64,000 nucleotides of DNA. Source: Cristatella mucedo. Taxonomy: Eukaryota; Bryozoa; Phylactolaemata; Cristatellidae. The position numbers were made by a program, and so were the translations under genes. The notes beneath the pieces were generated by a model that saw only the letters and a program-made list of their open reading frames with translations, was not told the origin of the DNA and did not search any database. The stretch covers positions 1,253,501 to 1,317,500 of the forward strand of contig WPIO01000022.1 in NCBI GenBank assembly GCA_009760855.2, written 5' to 3'. Shown piece after piece: positions 38,121-48,604 of this stretch (position 1 is the first letter of the stretch; every line of letters begins with the position of its first letter).

Positions 38121-41100
38121 AATACATATGCACTCATACACAAGACCGCACGTGCATGTAAGCACCACGTAATAAGGTTCTGCCTAGCGGCTCCTAGCTC
38201 GAATCTGACTCACACTGACCTGATCTGTAACTTTGGGATTCGGGGCAGAGAGATTTCGTTTTCGGACTGATGGGACGATGGGTGGTCGTGAAAGCTTACT
38301 CCTTGCAGGCCGAACCTTGAGCTTCGGCAAGCTGCAAACGACAGCAGTAGACAGTGTTAGAGGATCCGGGTTGCCGTCAGGGAATCACTTTAATCCCATG
38401 ACTGGACGACCATAAACAGATAGCCAATCTTTAAAACCCTTCTGTACATACAAAGAGGACTGACACATCATGATCAGTATCATAACATTTCCACTAAGGA
38501 AGGGCAAAAGTAAATATGTTTCAAACAAATGTTGCAATGAACAAAATTTGACCTACCTCGGCATATCGATGCTGTCTCCATCCTAAAAGAAACAAAATAA
38601 TGAGAAGCTGCATATGTGAATGCAAGGCACATCCAGGCATGCAATAAACGCTTCAAAAACAGTCATCACATTATTTATAAACTTTACAACTTAATGAAAA
38701 GCACACGAAACCTAGCAGCCAGCAACTCGAATGATGGACCAGTAGTTTACCAATAATAGAATGCTACCATTGTAAGATCGCAAGGTCTCTAGTAGCCGAG
38801 CTTATAAATCTGAGACACTAGCAAACACAAGATGAGCTCGACATGACCCGCTGACTTTTGCTCATGCTATCTCAGGTAATAACATCTCTCTCACATACGT
38901 CATTCAAGGAAAACAGACAGTCACTCTCAGCGAGTCTCGATGGCTTGCACTCGTTGCACTGTCACCTCGGTGCCCCGACCAGCATACTATAAATTTAATA
39001 CTTTATGCAGAGCTAACTGCTCAGGTGCTGCTGGTAGCCAGCTAGACACGGCAGTTGCAGCCCAAATGACACAAACGACATGCGCTCAATCGAGTCCAGT
39101 CTCTATCGTTATTTTATTTTTCCTTAAATATGGAACGATCAAAGGCGATTTGCTTCGGTGCTAAGAGCCGACAAAATTGTGCCCCCCCCCCCCCCAGCTG
39201 GGAACGGTCTGCTGGATACAGCTATTGCCTAGCAGATCATCACTTAAAGGGTTTTGTGCCACGGTCAGGGACAAGTGTGCTCTTCTTCGTCTAGTCGAGC
39301 CAACGACGTTTAGCCATCTTTTTTTGGGCTGAAAACGACGTCAATCGTACCTATTATTCGTACATTCGGCTTCTGCTTTGGCGGTTGAGAAACTGAACAC
39401 CTATCTTGCAGATATGCTTACAGTATCTACAAGATTTCGGTCAACTTCCTAGAGGAGTTAACGTACACTGATAAATATGCTACGAGATTAAGGGACTTGG
39501 TATTCTGATCAAAGGTGTAGTGAAACCAATCTCTAGTGTTTGCTAATGTGCATGCAGTTTCTGCTGACCCCTTTTCGACTGCATGACAAATTTGGAAAAC
39601 TGACTCCTTTGTCAGTGTTCACATTCTGTCCATTTCCTTGCTTGGTGGCCATGGTTATAATGGCAAGGCTAAGCAGCAGCTTCCTGGCCTCTGTTATCTA
39701 GGGCTAGACTAACTACTGCTCTGGCAAGGCACGAATAGGTAAGAACGGATGGGAATAGAGTCCATGTTGGTGCCAGAGGGTCGCCGTGTCCAGCTGGACA
39801 GTCAGGGGGGAGGTGGATTTGTCCACTCATTGAGGATGAGCCTGGTCTGAGGCCTTTTGCACCACCTCGGTAGCGAGATACCGAAATAGCCTGCCGGGGC
39901 TCTATAAGGTGCCTTAAAAGTTACGTTCCTTCTTTCTTACTTAACATCAATTAGAGAAAGACGTGAGAACAGCAGAAGAAAACTCGCTCGGGTTTATTTC
40001 TGCTAGCACAAGCAGTACCTTCAGTAGTCGCGAGCTCGCGGCGGCGGCACACGAATCGATCGCCAGCAACGATCGATCGATCGCCAGCAACGATCGATCG
40101 ATCGCCAGCAATGATCGATCGATCGATCTCCTTTTTTTAATGAGATGCTCGAAAGCCCGAAATGCGGCTGCAGCTTAAAGCGCTTACAGTGGGGCCACTT
40201 TCGCTGTCGCTGGCGGTCTCGCGATCGCTTCGAACACTGTCCTCCGAGTCGCTTCTGTCGCACGATATGGGCCGACCACCAGCACGAGGGCACGTGTCAG
40301 CAGCAGACATGCCGTGCAAGTGCATGGGAGGGTTGAACACATCTCGTTCCGTCACCGTGGTCAGCTGCATGGCGCCTGCACGATAGGTGCCTCAGCAAAA
40401 AAATGCTTGCTTCAACGCCCCCTCGCCTCTGCCACTGCCTCTGCCTCTGCCGACTGGGAACACTCACACGAAGCAGCAGCAAGCAGCACACGTGCGACCG
40501 CAGACGACGGTAGCTGGCACACGAGAAGCGTTTGCATGCGAGGAGACGACGCTGAAAGAGCATGCACGCCGAAAGCAGTGGAGGCACGCTCACCTTCTGC
40601 ACTGTGCGCTCGGGACTTTGCCAGCAGCTGACCTTCGGTTGACCCGTTGCTCACTCGTCGAGACACGACATGCTCCTCTTCACTTTCGCCGCTCTCATCT
40701 AGTTGTGTACAGAAACAGTCAATAATTCAAACCGTCCTAAGGAAATTTGATCTCTATTCAGGCGCTTAACATATGCCACGAGGCTTGAGCCCACGAACTG
40801 GGTCATCAAATACATCCGACTTGACCTCAGTCGGTGCAAGCACCTTAACCACTGGGCCAAACCAACACGATGTGACAGCATGCACAAACGCAGACGCAGA
40901 CAAAAAGACCTCACATTGCTCGAGGTCCGATATATTTATTTACTTTTGCATTTATCGATACATCCGATACATACACTCGATAAATTGTTCGAGGTCCGAT
41001 GCTGAAAAAACATCGCTAACTGTGATAACATAACTTGGCAGTTCGCATCGGTTCCCGTCTATACACTCATTGTAACATATATGATAAAGGCAGAGCAGAG

Positions 41101-44100
41101 GCTGTGTTAAGGGGGCTGGCCGTAATTCAACTAGGGCTCCTCCCCCTCAGAGTTCGACCAAATCCACTGGCTCACAGGTGCTGACTGACTAATTTACCGT
41201 GCTCACGTGTGGGGGCATAGTGTAACCAATAACATCATATTCAGCAACGATAACCAAAATGTCACTGCCACATCACTGCTAGATCTATCAGATGCCTTCG
41301 GGACCATTAATCACGATATCCTACAGGGCCGATTGAGAACAATGGTCGGTCTACCAGAAGAGGCACTGACGTGGTTAAATCGTACTTGTGATTGTGTTCA
41401 ATCAGTATCGTGTGGGCAGCAGGTCTCAACCACCAGACTAGTCACCCGTGGAGTCCCTCAAGGGTCCGTCCTCGGTTTGTTGCTGTTTATACTCAACCTC
41501 TTGGAAAAGTGATTCAGGCCCATGGAATAGGAAATCATTTTTATGCTGACGGTACTCAGCTGTATTTGTTATTAAAACGGAATCTGCTGCAGCCACTTAT
41601 AAACTGAATGCTTGCCTTGCCAAAATTCGATCCAAGATGTCGGCAAGTTTCCTTAAACTAAACGATGATAAAACAAAACTGCTGCTCACAGGACACAGCA
41701 AGCATGTGGCTGGACTAGAATGCTTTGGTCTTCTAATAAGTGATGCTGTTGTGCGACCATCACCATGTGCTAGGAATTTAGGTGTGCCTTGAACAGCTGC
41801 CTAAACTTTGAAAGGTTCGTTAAGAAGACTGCTTCCACAGTTGGCCATTACATCCGATCCCTATCTAAGATTAGGAACTGTCTTCCACGGTGGCTTACAA
41901 TGAATGTAACTAGCTTCTTAGTTCTGTCTCGGCTAGATTATTAATATCCCCCATTTAGCTGGGCTACCAAAAAAAGTCACTAGGCCACTGCAGGTGGTGA
42001 TGAATATGGCTGCAAGGCTAGTTTATAAATCCCGAGGTTTGACCACGTATCTCCTTTGCTGAAAAAAGATGGATAGCTGCGGGTTGATCAACAGCCACAG
42101 AGCAATATTCTCTTGCTGACCCACAAGGCCTGCCACGGCTTGACTTCTTACTACATAGAGGAACTGCTGCACCGGTTTCAGCCTCCTCGTGCCCTTAGGT
42201 CCTGTATTGACAATAAATTAGCTATTAAAGACCGTTGGTAACAGAAGCTTTTGCTCTACAGGTCCTAGACTTCGGAACTCACTTCCACAATTCTTATGCA
42301 ACGACAACTACTCTCCTGCTGCCGACTATGGCTCATCATTTTCAGCCGTCCTGAGCTGCTACTTCCATGCTAATTAGTACCTCAACTGCTAACCTGATTC
42401 TGCTATGCTTCTCAGTTTGTCTTTGTTGCGTGAGATGAAGACTGTTGGCTACCGAATTCGTACCGAAAGCCGCGTAGGCTGTGGGCACACTAAGCAAACC
42501 TCTCCTGTGTAGCACCCACATAGTCTTTGTGGCTTTGTGGAGTCACAGGCTGAGATACAATGCATCGGCGCTACCCCTATGCAGATATCTACCAGCTGCC
42601 AAGTCTGCTGAGTCGTGGGACAGACATGCCGGCCTACATAACTCCTCTGGCTTTCATTTGCTGCCACTGGACAGGCGAGCTTTAGACAGCACGGCGAGTC
42701 TGGGAAAAATATAATTCATTCAATATAATTAATTTGTATAGCACCCTAAAAGAACTTAACCTCTATTCTGAGGCTTTAAATATGCCACAGGGGTCGAGCC
42801 CACGACCTCGGGATTCAAATGTAATGACCTGACATCGGTCGTCAAAGGCGAGCACCTCGCCCACTGGGCCAAACCAGCAGAAAGTAGCACAGATATGGCA
42901 GAGCGTTTTAAAATGCTGGCGGTCGCAATCTTCGTTTTGCATTTCCGTGAAACCATCGATGCTCAGGCAGGCTAGCATATTCTGATGCCTACGTTCACAC
43001 GGCCCCTCTATACAAACCTGTCAAATCCTCCACTGGATCTTTTGCAGCTGACAACAGCTGTGTGAGGGCCGATGCAGACGGTAATAACGAACACGTGGCA
43101 TGCTGCAAGTGGTGACCGTACCATCGCACCTTGTCGCCGACGACAGTTGGATCGTACACGCCCGTGAGTACGCGCATGAACGCTACATTGGTGGGGTTTA
43201 GTGCCCATTCGGCAAAGAATTCGATCGCCTACAATCAGCACATGCGCTGCAGTGATGCATGCACGGTTCTCGCATCGAAATGCCTAAACCAAGACTGCGC
43301 CCACGGCAACACGCGGCACCAGCAGGGAGCAGGAGACCCGAAGCACGCTGACCTGAGTCCTAGCGAGCCGATCGGTGAATGCTGAAGGGTTGGGCCTCGA
43401 TCGCAAGAAGCTGTTCAGCTGAAAGGCTACGACCGGTCGCGGATAGAGCCGGAGCACGCGCACGTGCTCCTGAAAGTTTGCCAGAACGTTTGGCGAGCAC
43501 AGGAAATGCACCTGCAACGGCCGGACGGCCGGTCTGAGCAAATAAGCCAAGGCTTCGGCGGAAATCAGCACTCTGGCCACAATCAGGCACCGAGCAGGCA
43601 GCCAGCTGGGCGCCACTGGAGAGCAATCGCTGGCAATCTTCGGAGATATTACACGCCAGCTCAGGGTCGTAAAAGACACGTCGATGAGCAGAACGGCACC
43701 ACTGGCTTAGCAAGCATGGCAACAATGAGCATGCTTACCAAAGCAACTCTGGTGGCAACGTCGACAGAGTCAACGTCGTTGCCAAAAACAAAAGGATTGA
43801 ACGACAAGCCCATCTCGCTGGGTTTCCGCCTCACAGCTTGTGAAGGAGACGACTCCAGAAGAGCATCCAGGTTCTTAACAGGTTGCGAAGCAAGGCTTAA
43901 GCAACTAAGCGACTGCAACGGGCACGGATCAAAGTCTATATACAGGCTGCAAATGCACCGAGGAAAATGCCAGAAATAACTAGGTCATGCGCTCAGCATC
44001 CAAACCACAAGCAAATACCAGCAGACAAAAATGTGCACACTGATGCACACTAGCTATAGTATATCATCAGATGTCAGATGAGATATCATCAGATATCAGA

Positions 44101-47100
44101 TGTCAGAGAGCCTGGGTTCGACTATGTTCACCGACAAAGTATACCTTACCTGTACAGTGCCTTACCCAGACAAGCCCACGGTGATGTGCATTTGATGTCA
44201 CTAAGTAAATCCACCTGTCTGCTCTGCCCTATTAACTTTCATTTATCCGTTGCGCAGTCAAATGGGGACAAAGCCAAACACCAACACAACCACCATGCTG
44301 GTAGCTGACACAACTTATGCAACAGCAGTACATTGCATGCACCTTTCACTCACCATTCTAAGCACATCAGCAAGTTAGACAAGGCTAACAGTAATCAGTC
44401 TTAATACTGTATTACATAATCAGAGCAATAGATACGTCAACGAATAGGTGACACATCTAGTCCAGCTGGTCGCTAATCTCCAGTTGGTGGTTACTTACGC
44501 TAGCATCAGTACAAACCGGGCAAATTAGCAAATGTGGGCACGAATCCATGCTCGTGCGAGTGCATTCGTGCAAGCACTCAGGAAGATAAAATGGCAAGCA
44601 GAGAAGTTTTGGACATACTTGCATTCTAACAGTGCTCAGAAATGAAACGTTAATTTCAAAAGCCTGAAGACTGTGCAGGGCATTGACACACTAGGGGCAA
44701 AGGTTTACACGGTTAAAATGATCAGCCCCTAAAAGAGGTCAGCATACTCTCACTTCCTGGTCCGATGCACCTGTTCTTACGAGGCTGCTGCAGTCCGAGC
44801 AAATTTTGATTCAGCTACGAGTTCACAGGCAGACCAATACTTATGCTCTAGTTCGCGATAACAATAATAATAATAACAATAAATTTGTATAGCTCTCCAA
44901 GTGTACCAAGAATCTTTCTCGATATCGCAGCCAGTACGGGTGCCTTCTAGTACAGGCTTTGTTAGTGTAGGCTAGAGCCAAGGACTCGATAAGGCACTTG
45001 CCTGTTTGAGATATGTTCGCAGCTGCGCTATCTCGGGCTCCGGAAGTGATGGCAGCTCGCAACCCTTTGCAGTCGGAGCAGAAACTGAGTTGGCATCCAG
45101 GTCAACAATCCACACATCGTCAGGCACCGAAAAACCTTGCCGCTGTTGGAGAAAGCTTGCCGGCACGCCAATCACGAATGGTGTGGGTGCCAGAAGCAGC
45201 TGCAGCAAGTAAAGGCAGCTGAGGCTCAAGTGGGAGCCGCACAGCAAAGTCACACAGCGTGGAATAAGTGGGGAATCGGCAGCGAGGCTCGGCAAAGTGA
45301 GCAACAACGTGTGCGACAACGCAGGAGGCTTGGAGCCCGGCACGCAGCCAGCCGTGCGCATAGCCCGCAGTCACCTTTCCAAGTAAAGGCAAGATTTAGT
45401 ACTGACCTGTTCAGCAGATTCCATGCAAGTGGGAAGCAGAGGAATGACTGGAAACATGTACTCCAGGGGATACAGCATTACGATTAGCGCCATCACACTC
45501 ATCGATAGGGCATTGTGGTCGTGCGATTGCAGTAGCACCTGCGAGCAAAGGCAAAGAAGAGTAGTGAACCGAGTTAAACTATCGATTGCCAAGCGCGGGA
45601 GGGGGTGTTCAAAAGTAACGGCACAACCCAGCCCCTATGCGAACAAAAACATTTGAAGGTCACAACCAGTAAGAGCAAAACACTGGGCATCTAGGTACAA
45701 CAGGATTTTGGCAGAGTTAGGAGCCTAGCTGGAGGCTGAGGGTGACCGCTGCTACGACAGCCTACCTAAAGTACCCCCCCCCCCCGAGCATCCGAGGCAA
45801 GGCAGAACAGCTATCAATACTTCGTGCATCAACAAGATGGCCCAACGGCTACCTCAAACGCTTCAACGAGTTACTAATAGTGTGCTCGGACGTGAAAAAA
45901 AATCCGGATAGTGCAGGCTGCATAAAGTGAGGCTGATTTAGTGAAGCATTGCAGCTTGAAGCTGCTCACGAAGACGACACGAAGGTCCTCCTCTAAGACA
46001 GTCATTGACTTAGTTGGAGGCAGTTCTTCCAGATCAACAAACAATGCCAACAGGACAGCGCCTGTCATTTGTCTGCATCACCTTTCAATAATAATCTACG
46101 TCGGGACGTCGCGAACACACTGAGCAGCCGCCGCTTTTCATCGCCCATGCTTAGCATCCTGCATGAAACTCAAGAGCTTCGACGAGCGCCAGCTCTGGTC
46201 CGATGCCTGCCTATATGTATGCATCATCCTTTCATTCTAGCCCTTCACACCCCTTGGTAGTGTGGCGCTTAACGTGTACAGCAGCTGGTTCACGAGCATT
46301 TTTTGCTTACGTGGTCGGGTTTTCTGTGGAAAACTAAAATCCAAGCAGATCTGATCCATTATTAGTAGCGAACGGCTTTTTATCTCACTTGATAAAGAGA
46401 AAGCGAAATGCAAGATCACGTTAAGAGGACAGTCACAGGTTGGTAGCCTAAAAGTACCAGTGCAGCAGGAAAGACATGCCCAAAGCTAGCAGCACGACAA
46501 AATATAATTGCTGTCGGAGACTTGTGAAAGTGCGCTTTGAAGCCACGGACCCACAGAGCAAGAGCGAGTATCATCGCCAGTTTCTGAGAGAAAGAAGGAG
46601 CACAGCCCGTGCTCTGTTTATAGTGCGGACCTGCGGAGGGCACGTGATGTGAGACCGCTGCTCGTGCTGCAGCAGTTCGGCAATGTATGAAAGAGGCAAC
46701 CCGCAGCAAGCCTCATAGATCAGAGAAATGCTTTGGCTAATGACTGCCGGTCCGCTGGGAGCCATCGCAACAGCACCTAAATACTTCCCAGCATTAAGCC
46801 TCTCAGAGAATTCCCAGAAATCGCATCGTAATCATGTCAGCCGCTGCGATAGCTGACCACTAGCCTGTCAAGGCATGTCATATTTCCAGCAACGACGAAT
46901 TCAGTAGCGCCTGAAGTCTGGGCTGATGAAGAGGGCTAGGATAACGAGTCGGGCAAAATCCACTGGCATGACGAAAAACCGCCACGCAGAGCTGGCACGC
47001 TTACAACCTCCCACTTGACACCGGATGCCCTCAGCAGCGAGAGTGAGACATGTCTCCGAGGGTCCTACCCATTCTGAACACATCGAAGCTGGCCACGGTG

Positions 47101-48506
47101 CCCGCACGTTCACGGCTAGGCGGCACCTCGGCGCAAGCGACCGTCCTCAGCCTGCAGGAGCATGGTGGTCTGCGCCAGGCGGATGCCGAGCAACGAGTCA
47201 ACGAGCTTACGCTTGCCCCTCCTCCTTCAGCCCGCCCATCCAGCAGCCGCTACCGCCGCTGCAGCTGCTGCAGAGCAGCAGCGTGTTTGTCTCCCCACCT
47301 TCTGCTCGAGCACGATGCACTCGAGCACTTTGATGCACTGCTCCACGCCGAGCAGCTCCAGCGGCAGATGCAGCGGGAAGTCGACGAGACTGAAGCGCGT
47401 GTGATCCGGCAGGGCCACGATGAGAGGCGGACTGGCCAGTTCGGGCGGCAGCAGGTGCAGCTGCAGCGACGACCACGACGACAAATGCAACAACAAGCAA
47501 ACAGTTCACTTGCAATAGAGCCCTAGGAGAACTCGATCTCTAGCCAGGTGCTTCACATTCGCCTGCCGCCGCCGGGCTCGAGCCAGCAACATCGGTCATC
47601 GAATTCATTGACCTTGACTTGAGGCCAGCACCTCAACCACTTTTGGTCAAACCAGGGCTGCGCCGAGAGCCCAACGGCCGGCCAAGGTTAGGAGCCTGTT
47701 TGGCTGCTGCCTTCGAGAGAGCTCTTCCGAACGTTGCTCACCGGCCAATGCGACTTCGCTCCGACCCTTCGGGGGGGGGGACTCAAGGTGGCCGAGGTGA
47801 GGGCGGCTCGGCATCGAGGCAAAACTGCCCAAGGCAGACGCCCATGCGACTCGGCTGCGGCACAGACGCGGTGAAAAGGGCTAGCGGAGCGGAGGCGGCG
47901 GCAGCAGCATCCGGCTGCCCAGGCACAGGCGGCAAGAGAAAGAATGCGAGAGTGAACAGGGCCGCGAGTGGCCTTGCACCATCGGGCTGCGAAAAGGATG
48001 AATCGACCTCTCTTACCTCCAGTCTCGTCTTACCCGGCGCGGGCACGGGCACACTGAGCAAGCGCAGAATGAACATCTCAAGCTCGCGGATGTACGGCAG
48101 AGCTGCGCTCGGCACTTCCGTCAGCTTCCCGACGAGGAAATTCCACACCGTGTTCCTTAAAGAGCAGACTGCATCGCTCAGCCGCCGCCTGCGGCTGGCA
48201 GCACGAGCCAGGTGCAGGGCTCGGCGGCGGCGACACGAGCACCGCCGCCGAGCCCTCAGCAGAAAGAAAGAAAGCCAGCTGAAGCCGAAGCAACCTTAAA
48301 ATGCAGCTGTCCCTGGGTAGCAGCGGATTCTCGCACACACACCCCCCACCCAGGCGAGTTCTGGACTGTTGCTTTTTTACAGAGGCTACGATGGCCAGAC
48401 TGTGGCTCTACACTGTAAATGTCCGAGTAATTAATTAGTCGACTCGTCATCGATTACAGCTCGGCAAGGGTTGCTAGGTAGACCAAGGCAGCACACAAGA
48501 AAGCTA

Positions 48507-48604
<98 letters not shown>

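Noticed and set aside
47619-48299. 226-codon plus-strand frame
   Set aside because: It is antisense to MADD exon 2 and overlaps a SINE-C copy; GC-rich composition keeps the shadow frame open.
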